Shown: piece after piece, positions 12,401 to 27,400 of the stretch
Layout of the letters: each line of letters opens with the position of its first letter
Numbering within the stretch: the first letter of the stretch is position 1
Assembly: GCF_004027225.2 (NCBI RefSeq)
Contig: NC_044289.2
Span: 3,089,761 to 3,153,760, forward strand
Direction: 5' to 3'
DNA: 64,000 bases
From: Strigops habroptila
Lineage: Eukaryota > Chordata > Aves > Psittaciformes > Psittacidae
Program-made: the position numbers and the translations under genes
Notes under the pieces: generated by a model
What the model saw: only the letters and a program-made list of their open reading frames with translations
Told to the model about the DNA's origin: nothing
Database searches by the model: none

Positions 12401-15400
12401 CCCGGAGGGATGGGGAGGAGAATGGGAAGAATGTAACTCCCACGGGTTGAGATAAGAGCAGTCCCGCAACTAAGGTATAACACAAAACCACTACTGCTAC
12501 CACCAATGATAATAACGATTAGTGAAATAACAAGGGGAGAGGATACAATTGCTCACCACCTGCCGACCGATACCCAGCCCGACCCGAGCAGTGATCTGGG
12601 CCTTCCGGGTAACTCCCCCCGGTTTATATACTGGGCATGACGTGCTGTGGTATGGAATACCCCTTTGGCTAGTTTGGGTCAGGTGTCCTGTCTCTGCTTC
12701 CTCCCGGCTTCCCCTCCTCCCTGGCAAAGCATGAGACTGAGAAAGTCCTTGGTTGGAATAAACATTACTTAGCAACAACTAAAAACATCGGTGTTATCAG
12801 CGTTGTTCCCAGGCTGAAAGTTAAAAAACACAGCACTGCACCAGCTACTAAGCAGAAGGAAAATGACTGCTATAGCTGAACCCAGGACAGTCACTTAAGT
12901 GGGAATATCATCTACAGAGATTTTATTGGAAAACCTGGAGTGATTCCTGGGCAAACAACGTCCTGCATGGAGGATTTACAATAAGTCAGCTTTACCCTTC
13001 TGCTTACAGTATTTCCAGCAGTTCCCCAGTCTCAAAGCTAATACTGCACAATCAAAAAGGCTGGTATTTCCATCCAGTACTAGATAAAACCTACACGAAG
13101 TATCACTGTAGATCTGAGCAGCTAGGCAAGCAGTGCTGTATGCCTCAAAGGCAGATGTTTGTAAGCAATAGACCACCACCTTGCAGGACTCAATTAGAGC
13201 AACAGGACACTGTACTGCAAGATATGATTCTACATGTCAGAACAGAGCAAAGAGTACCTCTGTAGCAGCAGTACAGCATTTAGAGATCACTATTCCAGCA
13301 GACCCAACCTTTGCAAGTATGCCTTTTGAAGGCAAACAGAAGCTTTCTTCCTATTTCCAACCTAGCTTCCCAATGGCTAGCTGACAGATAATTGTTCCTT
13401 TAACATTTTCCCATCCAGTTTCATCAGGTTTTTTCTATTGCTGGCATTCAGACAGCAATCATGTCTTCCCAGCCTTTTGAAAAGGCAAAGGAGTCCTGAT
13501 TAACCTCTTCAGAGGTTGCCTTTCACCTTGATCTTCCAACCTGAACATGTCCTCACAGGGTACGTGTGCTCTTGCGAGCACACTGGCTCACTACCAACTC
13601 TCAGGGAGAAGACAGATAAAGAGCAGCATGAAAGCTGCCTCCCTATTCCCTCAGCCAGAAAGTGCTCACTCATCGTATAAACGTTTCAATTCATTGCAAC
13701 ACAAAGCAAAATGGGCTATTTTAAATCATCAACAGACATATTAAGACATGCCCACTGCAAGCACGTTCTTAACCTCTTCACAGCAGGAGCTGAAAGGCAC
13801 ATGAACATGGAATCAAGTTTAAGGACAGTACAATGTTCCATGCTTGCGACACCCACTGTAACTGCAACCAAACACACCGAGCCTCAATCTCCCACAGCTT
13901 TTCATACTCACTCATGGTGATCACTAAAGCTCTGAAGAAGCCTCAAGAACTGGATCTTTAAAGTAATGTCCTAAAAAAAGAGACAAGAAAGGACAACAGA
14001 TTTTGCTTTAGTATTTGTGGATATCATTAGTTACCAAAGCCGACGTGAAACAGCTGAACTGAAAATCTATCCAAACCAAACCCGCTTGGGCAGCGGAGCA
14101 AGCGACCTGCATAAATGGAGAAGGCTGCACTTTGCAGGCTTCCCAAAATAGAACAGAAGTGGAAACTGCCTCCAAGCCTGTGCATGTAATGGTTAATAAT
14201 TTCCCACCCCCCAAAAAGACCGGACTGTGATTCATTTTGTGTTCTGTGCCTCTCCTTGCTAGACCCACTAGCTATCATGCCCTTAATTCTGGTCACCTTC
14301 CACCTTTGGCCTCCAGGGACCACAGAACTTACCCTTTCCCAGTTCCCAAACTAATGGAGAGTGAAGAGGCTAACTTGCCAACATGAACCGAAGATAAAGA
14401 GTTAAGCAAAACCAAGTAATTCATCAAAAATACATGAACGCACATCTCCATTTATTATCCAAGCACCCAGTTACTCAATACAGCTGCCCAGAAGTAAATG
14501 ATAGGATAAAAGTCCAATATAACATTTAAGAAGTTACTCACTGGGCTACAATCACAATTCTGGTTGTGTCCATGCAGAACCAGGGCTGATGCTGAATGCT
14601 TTCTCCAGATCAGTTTGTCAAACAAGTTATTGAGGCCAGGAATCAGTTTGAACTCTGCTATCATTTTATGAACCTGGAAAGCAAGAGAAGCACATACCCC
14701 ATATGGACAGAACAGTCTGGTAAACAGATGGGCACAATTATGTCATCCTCTGACAACAGAAAGAGTGAATTCCTTTAGCAAACAGCATGTGTTTGTGGTT
14801 ACATGCACACTGACCATGGCGTATCACTAGAGCAGTTTCCATTTGGTGGAGATGGATAGACACCAGACATTTTGGGAGAAAGCTGTTACCCAATGCTTCA
14901 GTTAACCACCCTGCCCCTCTGGAAGCACAAGTTTTCATTCCTATTTTTGTTCACAGTGTAGTTGATTGTTCTTTTGATGGTTATAGCCCCATCTATATGG
15001 AAATCACATTCCTGCTGCTGGACATCTCCAAGTATCACAGCTGAGGAAGCATGCAGCTCCTTCTCACCTCAGCCACACTACCCTGACTGACTGCAAAGCT
15101 TGGAGCCCCTTGGTGCTCCCTCACTTTAAAATGCTCTCAAACACTTTGGTCTAGTCACAAGCCTCCAACAGCAGCAGCTCTGAGGAATCTCTCTGAACAA
15201 AGCACTCCCTACAGTCCCTCAGTGGCCAGCGTGGCACAAGCACAACAGACGAAACCAAGTGTACAAGCTGCATCTATAAAGCTGCATTCTTGCGGTGAAA
15301 TCAGGCAGGGATCATTATCTGACTCCATACAATGGGAAAAAACCTCCTCCCAACAGATCCATGCTCTGGTAGTTTTATGCCCAACAGAAACAGTACTTCT

Positions 15401-18400
15401 AAAAGCAATGACAACAGGATTATGAGTTTCTTATGGCACTGACTGTGGTTCCTGCAAGAATTGCTAGTTTCCTCTGGTTACTGTTGAGTATCCACTGTAG
15501 GTTCAGAGTGAGCAGGTTAGTTATGTTTGGGACTGTACTACAAAAGCACTTCTGTTTTAAATTCAGATTAAGAGATTTAAGAGACTGCCTGTGGTATTTG
15601 TGACTCCTAAACGGCATGAGGTTATTAGTAAAGAATAAAATACTCAAAGACAAATGCGCTCAAGCAGCAGCCCAACACAGCTATTCTTGCCTAATACAAG
15701 AGCTCTTCAACAGCTCAGAATGATCTGATCCTCCCAGTCTCTAGGGCATCCAAACACCCTACTATTCCAAGCTGCTCTGCTAGCTGAGCAGGCTGCCAGA
15801 GCTGGAAATCTGTCAAAACTGCACCAACAGATTGCTTTTCTTTTCCCTTCACAATATGCTTTTGACCAGTTTCTATCAAACTACAGCCAAGCTACAGTGA
15901 CTGGTTCTCCATAAGCCTGTGGAAGGCAGGGAACAAGTTATTTTCCATTCGGAAAGCAAGAAATGCAAAAGGAACAGATGAGTGGGATTTCTGGGCAGCA
16001 CCTAGTGCAGACAGCCCTGAAGAGTGTCCTCCCAGCTGAGAGTTTAACACCATGCTCACACTCAGCTGAGACATGGGAACCTATTGCAAAAACCACTCCG
16101 TCACCCCAGAGGACTTCCAGAAGTGAAAGCAGCCAGGGAAGGGGAGGGATGGATGGGTTCTGAGCAGGTCACCAGTGCACCAGGAAGGGGAAGAACACCT
16201 AACTGCAGCTCCTGAAGCATCCAGGTGCACCCACACCCTTCCTTACGCACACAGACAGGATGCTTCATCCAGGAGCATCCTCCTGCATCAGAGCAGCAGC
16301 TCTGCAGAGACTGACACCCCCCCACACACACTGGTCACACAACCTATGTCAAGCCCTGCCCAGTGGCTCGTGCTGGCTCTCAGCAATGACATTTGTTTGT
16401 GCATCCTTGTGCTGATGGGATTTACCCAGCTTTACACCCTGAGCTTTGCCTCTCATGTTTTTGTGCCCATGACCTAACTCATGAGTATTTAGGTTTCAAG
16501 AGACATCACCTTCTGCAGGAGTGACCCTTTTCAAGTGCTCACCTGATTCCTCTGTCTCCCCATGAGCAGCACGCAGAGAACATACAACACCTCCAGCTTA
16601 TACATGATCTCATGCATGATCTTCATGGGCTGCGGAAGCTGTGCTCGTGTCGAGGTGTTGGCCAAGCCACTCTCATCTGAAGACTCTGAACAAGATAGCA
16701 AAGATGTAAGCCTGAGGCAGCTTCAACAGGAAAGGATTTGTAGCAGTTATTACTTGTACACTGAAACACTGCAGGTGTAAAACCAGCACATCTGCTTGAA
16801 TCTTAACTAAAAATAGTGCCATGCAGCAAAGAACCAACTTAAATTAAATGCCACAGAATAGAAAATTAGAGCTGCAATAAAACAAAATTAGATTTCTTAA
16901 AATTAATTATTTTTTTCCATGGATGAAGGGCATCATCTACCTAAAATAAGCAGGATCACCTCTATGATCCTGCACCAGAAAGGACATGGCAGAAGAGGTA
17001 TTAAAAGTAGGGGTGAGATTATCAGAAGCATTTACTATTTGTCCGTTCTCATTTCATACCTCAACACCAGTATACTTAGGCCACAGTTAAATAATTTTCA
17101 AGAGCCCTGTCTAGAATTATACTGCTAAGAGCAAAAACAGGATATAACAAGCCATGGCAGGGGGTTGGAACTAGATGACCTTAAGGTCCTTTCCAACCCA
17201 AACCATTCTATGTTTGCAAGACAAAAATCATGAGTGACACAGAGACAGTAACTATGGACATAGTGAAACTTGCAGGCTGCAGTTCAGAAAGGAGTTAGCT
17301 CTTTACACAAAACATATCTGAGGGCTGAACTGTCCTGCCACAGGACAGCATGAATGCTTGTTGAACCCGTGTGAAGAAACAGTAACTATGCAGACACACA
17401 AAGGAAGGAAACCACCAAAGCACAACAGCGCAGACGCCACCTCTGACTCAGAGTCCCCAAGCCACAAGTCACTGGGGACTGAGGCAGCGCACTGGGAATG
17501 TGCATCTGGGTTTGCTTGCTAACTGGTGGTTCCACCTCAGCCTTGTGAATTCTGCTCCAGAACACCAAGCACTCTCTGGTTTCACAGAATCCCAGACTGG
17601 TTTGTGTTGGAAGGGACCTTAAAGCTCATCCAGCTCCAACCCCTGCCACGGGCAGAGACACCTTCCACTAGAGCAGCTTGCTCCAAGCCCCTGTGTCCAA
17701 CCTGGCCTTGAACACTGCCAGGGATGGGGCAGCCACAGCTTCTCTGGGCACCCTGTGCCAGCGCCTCAGCACCCTCACAGGGAAGAGCTTCTGCCTAAGA
17801 GCTCATCTCAATCTCCCCTCTGGCAGGTTAAAGCCATTCCCCCCATTGTCCTTTCCACCAAGTTGACGTGTATAAAGCTATATGCAAGATGCTGCTATTC
17901 ACATATTTCATGGGAGGTTTTGTGTATTTTCAGAAGTTCTAATAATTAATTGCTACAAAACTAATGAAGCTGGGTAAGAAGAAAGTTTTCTAAAGCAGCA
18001 CAGTAGCAAAGATTTAGGCATCAACATTTGGGGATCATTCTCATGACGATATCAAGTACTTGGAGTTCTCCAAGACATACACTGGAGTTTTGTAATATTG
18101 AAGGGTGAAGAAACAAACCCCATGTTTACTTCAAAGCATTTTCTAAGGCTGTATTAACACTTCCACACACTCAACCTGGAAGAATTATTTTATTTCCCAA
18201 CTAACTTAATTAGTTTTCCTGGCACTACCTTTCCTTTTAAAAGAAGGGATCATTTGCCTGGGATGAAGTATTTGGACCTGAAGCCATCAGATTAAGTTTT
18301 AGAGCAAAATGCTGGTGAGGTCCCTCCCCTCAGGTATGTGTTCTTTTTGTCAGTCCAGGGGAGATCAGTGCTGAGGATGTACAGTGTCACAGTGTTATTT

Positions 18401-21400
18401 AGGCATGCAAAGGGCACATTTCCTTCTTCTAACTTGAGTTCACGAAAAAAATAACCAGTGCTACATGAGGACAAAACAGGAGTCAGATCTAAATGCTGAG
18501 CTGGTGGTTTTCCAAGAAAGAAAAGGGGAATCAAAGGAAAAGCAACACACGGCAAACATTGTAGAAGGTTAAGGTATGCAGCAGCTAATAGTGGCTAGAG
18601 GAATGCAAGCCAGATACCTGTACTGCTCTGCTCTGCCTCTTCATTTGCCACTCTCATCAGTGTATCAAGCACTAGTGCATTGTCCAGCCCCAGCCAGGTG
18701 TACCATTCTTCCAACTCCTGGAGGAAGCTAGAAGTACCTGTTGTTTCAGACACCTTCCTTGTTGCCAGTTTGCACAATCGCTCAATGAAGCCTGGAATAT
18801 TCAGAAGTGTAGCTGAAAAAAAGAAATCAAAGTATTTATTATGACTGAAAATAACCAACACAACACTCAGCACATCCTCTATACCACAAGTTACCAAAAT
18901 ATCCCCATTAGTAATACAGAAGAGTACAGAGAAACTAATTCCATCTGGTTAAAAAGATCCAAAGATGGAAGAAGTGAGTGCACTCTGCTATTAAGGACTG
19001 AGTGTACATACCCTAGGAGTAATTCAATCAGTGTTATACTGGTTTGTGTAACTAGTTCTACCCTACTTTAACTGCTTGTTTCCAGCTGGCACTGCTGGTT
19101 TCCAGTCCATAGTGAGTCAATACCAAGGAACTTACCTGCCTGAAAATCAAGCTGGCAGAAATAAAGCAGCAGCCCTTGGAAGGGGCAGCTCCACCTCCCC
19201 TTCCCTCTGTTGTGTGATGCTACCTCCTTCCTTTACCTCCTGTGGTGTGTTTCACTGCACACTGAACCAGCTCACTTCAGTAGCTTCAGTGGTGTTACCC
19301 TTTTAAGTATGGTTTCCTGAATTAGTTCTTCATGGAGCAAACCAGATGGGAAACACGTGACAGCAGCCCCAGGTTAGAGGGTGTTAACCGTGGAACTGCA
19401 CCCTCAGGAACAGCAGTTCAAGGACACAAGTCACTGGTCTGCAAAATGCTTGGGGAGGTGCATCTCGTCCTAAAGTTTTCACTGAACAACTGAATTACAG
19501 CCCTGTTTGCTACAGATACGTGGCTAAGTCTTCACTTCGCACTGCAGATGCAACTAGAAAAGGACTATGTGAAAGAGGTGAGATTCTGCCTGCTGGTACC
19601 ACCTCTGAAAGAAGCAGCTCCCGGATAATTTTAACATGGAATGTGTTTTACAGTCATAGATACAGTGTCTAATTGGCAAACAAAAACTGATTAGTTAAAC
19701 ACTTGCTTGGCTAAGTTCAGCTCTGCAGGATCCAAGCTTATTCAGTTCAACTAAACTTCGTACGCACATCTATGTGTACTTGTCCATTGCTCTTTACAAG
19801 CAAGCTCTGGTGATCACAGGGCAGAAGACAATACAAACCCCTTTAAAGCTTCTCTCAGCTTCTGCCTGCTGTACTATGTATCTGTCTTTCCCTGGATGCT
19901 GTAGAGGTGGCAGCTGTTAAATGGTGCTTTGCTGTTCATGCCTAACACAAAACACTGGAAGACAGAAGAACCAGCTCCAAAAACCCTTTTTCCACTTCCC
20001 AAAATTGCTTGGCATGGCCTATGCAAACATCTGCTTCAGAAGCACAAAAGTAGGGTTGAAAAAACCAGATTCTACATTTGAGGGTACTTTAATTTAAATC
20101 TCTTAAATTCATACTCATCCTTCTAGGCAAGACTTCCACATCTGAAGGACTCAGCAAAATAAGGAAACCAGCCCTGGGCCCAAAGTTAAGCAGATATTAG
20201 ACCCACAGATTACAAAGTTTCGTGTGCTAAAGGGGGGCAACATGATTAATATTCAACATACTTTCCCTGTTGATAAAGACAGACATCCTGCTTAGGATAA
20301 GGTCAGATAAAAGCAGAGAAGGAATTACTCCAACAGCAACCACTCCGCATGCAGTTTTAGTCCAGGAATTCCTATTTTAAGGAGGACATGGAACTACTGA
20401 GAGTTGCTAAAGGGAAGGCCATGAGGGATAGAAAACAAACCCAATTATTTTAAGCCACTCAGTTCATCAGAGAGGGCTGAAATGACAGAAATTAACTCAC
20501 CTATATACCAATATTCTATGAAACCAAAAGCTACAAAGGAAGTTTCATTACCAGAAAAGATTGTTTCCAGGATACTGCTTGAGGGAAGTGAATAACGACA
20601 AATGCTTTGCAAGACAGACTACTTACAGTATCCTCCGGAAACACACGCTACAGACGGGACATTGAGCAGAGGGAAACTTTACACACTGTTGAGACCCTTT
20701 TGTGTTTGTTCCCAATGTAACAATTACCTTGATTAATTTCAGCTCGAGAAGGACCCAAGTTTTTTTTCTGCTGGGCGTTTTTGGCAAGCAGCGTGTGCTT
20801 GTCATCACTCCCTGGGTCAAGTTCTGAAATGGTGACAGCAAGGATCCTGCAGAAGTTCGCAAGCTGCTGCTGATCAAAACTGGACACCAGGCTCGCGAGA
20901 TTGGGAATATCATCCAGTTGGATCATTTCCTGGAGGAGGCAACATCAGCAGAGTAAGTCACACGTGATAAGAAGGACATGAAGCTGCTGGAGCAAGTCTA
21001 GAGGAGGCCATGAGGATGCTCAGGGGCTATAGCACCTCCTGTATGGAGACAGGTTGAGAAAGCTGGGGCTGTTCAGCCTGGGGAAGAGAAGCTGCGTGGA
21101 GACCTCAGAGCAGCTTCCAGCATCCGACCCTCTCCACAAAACGTACATAGACATTTCATTCCAGGTTTTCCCAGGGTTACACTCACCCCCCACTATCCTC
21201 TGCAAGCTCTGCAACAGCATTACAAGTATGATACCGCATGCATCACTTGGCTGCTGTACGAAATGTGACTGAAGTTGATGATCACTGTTAACAGACAGGT
21301 TTCAAATAAGCTACAAGAGGTGAGGATGCCTGCTCAGAGGATTATCTTCAGCAACTCAAAGAGACAGCTGCCCTTCCTGGCCTGAAAAGCCACATGAAGA

Positions 21401-24400
21401 AAGAAACCAGCAACTAACCTTTTTAACTCCCAGGATATCTTCAATGAGCGTTGCAGTTTGTAGGAATGTCTTTTTGTTTGTCATCAGTGTAAACAGGAAC
21501 AACACAAAGTCGTTTCTTTCCGCCAATCGCCTTGTGACTCCTTCCGTCTAGAGAGGAGCAAATGCACACACAGACCCAGGGTCAGAGCCCACCGTGAGAA
21601 GTCATCTGTTACAGGCACATGCAGGACAGTTTTACAGATGATGTGTTATTGAATCTGCTACCCCTGAAGCCAGGGTCACCATAAACGTTGTGTTTATGGT
21701 GACCAAAACTAACCCCTGTCCTTGTCTGAAGTTAACATGCAAAAACAACAGGCTCCAGGATGAGAGGCTTCATCTCAAGGCAGTTGTTTACTTGCCCGAA
21801 TCAAAAGGAAACACTACATGCCTAGAAATACCTCAGAGAGGCCTCTGGGTCCCCATGCAAACTGTAACCAGCTCCATTCCATGGTATGTAAGCACACCTC
21901 AGATTGCTGTCAGCACTGCTCCCAGCTTGGCAGAGCCTGAGCAACCAGAATCAGGCACTGACCTTACTGAACTCAGTGATGAACCCGAGTTCATGCTTTT
22001 CCATGACTTTTGGGTTCATCACCGAGTTCACTACGGTCAGCTTTCATGCTCTGACCTCTGCTGAAAGCACAGCCAGTCTTTCCTGGTATTAAACATAACT
22101 TAAAACTACATCCTTACCACTTGCAAAGCTGTCTATTAGATATAACTGACACATCATCAGTGCTCACAGAACTAGATACTTGCTGAATATTTACACATAA
22201 GCCTAAGAACACTTAATATTGCACTGACATTTCTGTGATCCTGAATGCTTCTCATTCAAGAGAACGGTTATACTGAATTAAAACAGCTACTCTAGACATT
22301 GCAAACTTGTTTCTTAGCATATTATGCCATTCACAGTTTGCAAAAGTCGCACTATACGCAGTTAAACAATCATCATGTCAGTCAGGAAAAGAGTGTTCCC
22401 TCTCTTCCCGCTCCCATGTGCACACATAGTGAGAACATGATCTATTAAGACTCCAACTCTTGAGATCAGGTTGATATCTTTGGAAGAGCTCCAAGCCAGT
22501 AATTGCCTTTTCTTAAGTTTCTGTTCCACAGTGCTCCCTGGGTTATGCCATAATGAAATGTGGGATTCACTTAATCCTGAGGATGTTCCGTGCATGCATC
22601 ATCCGAGGCATGCGCTTTTAGCTTCAGCATTTTAAAGGCAAGGAATTGTAATAGGCCTTTAACCCAGCGTCTTCCTTAGCACTGATCTGCAATCAACCAA
22701 ACTGAACATTCAGCACATGAAGGAGTTGCAGGAGCAAACTTAAAACACTTTGCCAGCACCATCACTGAACGAGACTACAGCTGTAGCTGCAGCACCATCA
22801 CTGAACAAGACTAATTAGCAGGCATCCATTCCCAGCTGCAAATTTTAGGTTTGAATACAACATGGTTTTCCTATGGAAACATGGACATGAAGAGGCAAAC
22901 AAGAGGATTTAAACTAAAATGTGGCTAAGAACACAGAAATAGAATAACACATCAAAGTAGAAGGTGGTCCTATATTTAGCTGAAGGAATTTTTAGTTTCA
23001 GAGTTTCAAAGGCTCTGTATGTTGTCTTATCGAGTGGCACATGTAAAACATGAGCAGCAGAAAACACAGCAGTGGTACTTACACATATACACGTGTTGTA
23101 CAGTATGCTTAAACAGTCCTTGATGAGGTCATCGCTTACTGCAAAGGAGAACACAGACACTCAATACCTACGTGCTGCTGAGAACACCAATGTTCACAGA
23201 GCGACATCAACAGCTATACAACAGTGAGCACTTCAGGCTAACTCCTAGCTCAGATTGTAAGTGCAAATGCTTTGGAGGACGGAAAATAGAGAAAGAAACA
23301 CTCTATACCTGACCTGTTCATACGGTTTCTTCCCAAGCTCCTCTTTGCACTGCCTATGACCACAAAGATGTACTGTGGTGTAGAGCACTTCTTAGTGACA
23401 CACAAAAGAAAATGATATGGTTGTAAACAGTATTTTAGGAAAAATATCATAGATCAATTCAAAATCTGTCAATATGAGAAACTCCTGAGATATGTATTAG
23501 TTCTAACTATTAAGCATGGAGGGAGTTTTCTCCACACAGCATCAGGAATTCACAGCAAAGCTTTCAATCTCGTTTACTCCAGCATTTTAATATTCAAAGT
23601 ATGTTTTCAGTACAGACATACAACAGCTGCCTCCAGCTCAAATTCAAGTTACTTCACCTTTGAAGCTCCCTGGCTGCTGGGCATGGAGTGTACCATGACA
23701 TTTTCTTTGCTCAGAAGGGCTCAGGGAACCAGAATGACAGACAGGAGAAAGGAAAACACTAAACCAAAGCTGCTCCAGCAGGAAAGTTGTGATGAAATTA
23801 CGGCACCCCACTGGCAAGTTCTCCTTCCAGCCATCTGGAAACTGGTTACTATGACTAGGTCAGGAAAACAGCATCATTTTCATTATCTCACAATCTCTGT
23901 AACTCCTATGACATCAATGAGGTTCTGTGGATTATTAATAACTGTTAACAGCAGCTATACCCACAATAACAATGAAAGTTTCCACTGACTGCAGATTAAC
24001 TGCACTGAGGGATGTTATGCTGAGGGCATGAAGGCACTGAGCTGTGCTTTGCAACAGGTGACTATCCTAAATCCCATCATGAATCAGTACTACAGAGAAC
24101 AAAGAAACCAATAATTCATTTAGGAACAGGAAATCACGGGTATGGGAACAGAGAAACAGAAGAATTTCTGTCTGAATAAGGACAGAAGGCAAGAATGGAA
24201 AAAAAAAATAGATAAATTACTACTTACTACTTAAAATAGATAAATTACTACTTACTTTTTTTCATTTACTTACTTTTCTGTTTCTTTTTCTGTGTGATAA
24301 GAGTTGGTCTCATAAGAATTTCTACTAAAAGCTGTAGAAACAAAAGAAAGAATTAAGGGAATAATCATTGATACACAAATAACCAATTCATCTGCCAGTG

Positions 24401-27400
24401 ACAAATCCAAACTTAGTCCTGTCTCTGCTGAAGTTGCAGAGGTGAATACTGGCAGCTCTACAATCAAACCCCACCGGTGTCAAAGTTACCTTGACAAAAA
24501 ATAGTTGCATTTACCCTGAAGAAATAACAACACTTGTATAAGACAATCTTCCACTAGCAAGTTTTAAAGTATTTGAGCCTGTAAAGAGTGTAATTTTACA
24601 TGCATCCAGGTAACAACAAAGATGGCTATCACACATCTCCCACAATAATGAGTCTCTAGCAATCATCTGCAAGAGATGCAAATTTAGCATCCCTAAGTGT
24701 TGCTGGGCTTCAGAATACATTTTTGGTCCAGACATAACCAAACATAGTTGCTCCAGGTTTTAAACTCACCACTAAAGAGCAAGCCACTGCTTCTGTGCAT
24801 GCACCTTGTGTGTGTTGAACATCCACACTTACACAGAGGTGAAGTGTTGTTTTCATTTCTATGTCAGGAATGTAGCGGTCAGCTTTCCAAGACTAGGGCT
24901 GTGGGTCTGATAGCAGAGGTTCAGCTAGTCCAGGTGCAGACTGATCTTTAGCTGTTCTAGCAGTTTATTTTAAAATGAGAGTTAACCCCTGGAAGGAACT
25001 GATGATTTCTGCAAGAAGCATTGCAAAAAGCCCCTAGTTTTAAAATTCAGTTTAAAATCAAGAGCAATGTAGGCATCACCTGCTTGAGTCATGCCAACTG
25101 GGAATATACTTGTTACAACCTACTCTCTCTACTTGTCCCAATTTAACTTGTTCTTTTAATGAACCAGCTACCCAGACACAGAGGAAAACACCTGATAGCA
25201 CTGGACGCACTGCCCATTTTAAGCACTGACAAATAAATAAAAGGCAACTTTAAAGATGTTCTGGGTTCAGCTGTAACAGTTGTTTATCTTCCCAGTAGCT
25301 GGCGCAGTGCTGTGTGTTGGCTTTAGTCCGAGAACAATGCTGGTAACACACTGATGGTTTAGTTGTTGCTCAGTAGCACACACTCTGATCAAGCACTTTT
25401 CAGTCTCATGCTCTGCCATGAGGAGGGACACAAGAAGCCGGGAGGGAGCAGAGCCAGGACATCTGACCCCAACTAGCCAAAGGGGTATTCCATACCACAG
25501 CACATCATGCTCAGTATAGAAACTGGGGGGAGTCACCTGGAAGGCCCAGATCGCTGCTTGGGTCAGGCTGGGTATTGGTCAGTGGGTGCTAGGCAATTGT
25601 ATTGTGAGGCACTCGAGTTTTCTGAGTATTCATTTCTTCTCTTGTTGTTTCCTATTATCATTATTGTTGGTATTCTTTCTATTATCACGGTATGTTCATA
25701 TCTCAATATTCATTTGATTCTCCTCCCCACTCACCCCCAGGAAAAGGGAGAGGTGAGTGAGTGACTGTGAGGTGCCACATTACTGGCTGGGTTTAAACCA
25801 CAACGAAAGAGGAATATACCTTTTATAGAATCCCAGACTGGTTTGGGTTGGAAGGCAGCTTAAGATTATCCAGATCCAATCTCCTGCCATGGACACCTTC
25901 CACTAGACCATGTCACCCAAGCCCCTGTCCAACCTGGCCTTGAACACTGCCAGGGATGGGGCAGCCACAGCTTCTCTGGGCAACCAGGGCAGAAGGAGCA
26001 GAAAGGGAGCTACAAGATCTTATTTCTTGGAATGGGGTTGCATTCAGATCCAAGGTCCATGAGGCTCCTATATCGGTTCATGTGTTTGTACTCTCAGGTA
26101 ATATTTTATATACATTCATATGAAGGCAGGAGACACAAATGTGCTTTCTTGATGTAAAGGCTGCCAGAATCCAAAAATATTTTAAGGAGTCTCCTGTCAC
26201 ACATTATAGCATACAGAGCACACTGCAGATTGAGTGTCCTTCAAAGCTACTCATGTTTCACAGCTCAAAGTGCAACTGCAACGTGGAATCAGCACATGGC
26301 ATACGTAGAACCAGCAGATTACACTCCTTCCCTTTCAAAAACACATAGAGCTGGCTTCTACAACTGCCTTTAACCACATTAAACCCACTTGTATCAGCCA
26401 AATCTCTGGCCATAGTGCCAGGTAATTAAAGGGTAGCTGATACCATCTCCAGCCCAAGTTAAAAAACCCAAACCAAAACCAGTTGACAGGATACCAGTGA
26501 TTAAACCAGTACTGATTTCAAAACAACATAATCTAAATACAAGTTTTACTTAAGTAAAGGCATGCTAGGAGAGAAGTAGCAAAGACAATGTTTAGTTAGA
26601 CTGAAAAAAATAAAAGGGGGAGTGTCAATTTGTTCACTGGAAAACACAAAACATACATGTCTAATGAAAGCTGAAATCCCAGAGTCTGCCACCATTCAAT
26701 TGAGCAAATGGGTATTTGTGTAATGCTGAATAAAGATAAATGTCTCCAGAAACCTTGGAGGTCTGTTTAAAATCTCTTCCATAGAGGAAGCAGTCCTTAT
26801 AGCATGCCAGCTGTAGACAACCTGGCTAAAGGATTGCACTAGTGTGCTTAAAGAACCACCACACATCCTTCAGTGGTAAGGGAAACGGTCAGTGCTCTCA
26901 TAGCAACTGTAGTAATCTCACAACTAGAAAGCATTTGAAACTGTCTGCATTGAGAACATAGAGGTCTCACCTTTTTTACCTTAAAACCAGACTGCTTGAA
27001 GGAACAGCCAGGTCTTCTATATCATATAAGAAAAAGCACCTCACTTTTGATGATGGAATACCTCAGAAAACAGGCCCTTTTCACATTTTGATTAACAGAA
27101 ACAGGCACAATTCTAATGTTTAACATTAAATCAGTAAAGTCACTTTATAGCTTTTATTTAGAAGCTTCAAAGGTCTCAAAGACCTCACAGATTTCTCACT
27201 GCTATGACTATCATCCAGAAATCTTTTGATATTGTTGAAAAACACTCACATCGACTCCTCCAAATAAGTCAAACGTGTATGTATTTGGGAAAGTGGACTC
27301 TTGAGCAGCTTTTTTATCTTCTGTAACAGATGCCACTGCTTCCATTGAAAGAAGTGGGGAAATTTCCTGTATGCAAAAGAAGGTTCAAAAAGAAAACTGC

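Larger units (their letters stand above)
6287..12894 (-). mobile_element. ERV-L-like LTR retrovirus provirus with target-site duplication
   Basis: The element spans 6292-12889, with GTCAC duplicated at 6287-6291 and 12890-12894. It has two LTRs of 578 bp and a minus-strand order of 5' LTR (12312-12889), PBS and tRNA copy, gag, amber codon, pro-RT-RNase H, integrase, purine tract, and 3' LTR (6292-6869). There is no env and no recognisable dUTPase. Polymerase motifs ([20 protein letters not shown]) resemble class III/ERV-L elements. It sits in TRPC4AP intron 11 in the same transcriptional direction as the host gene. Confidence 0.95.
5098..13911 (-). other. TRPC4AP intron 11 with the provirus
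   Basis: An 8.8-kb intron, of which 6.6 kb is the provirus. The unique parts (5098-6286 and 12895-13911) show no recognisable gene. Confidence 0.85.

Noticed and set aside
25267..25536. 89-codon minus-strand frame
   Set aside because: It lies entirely inside the solo LTR.
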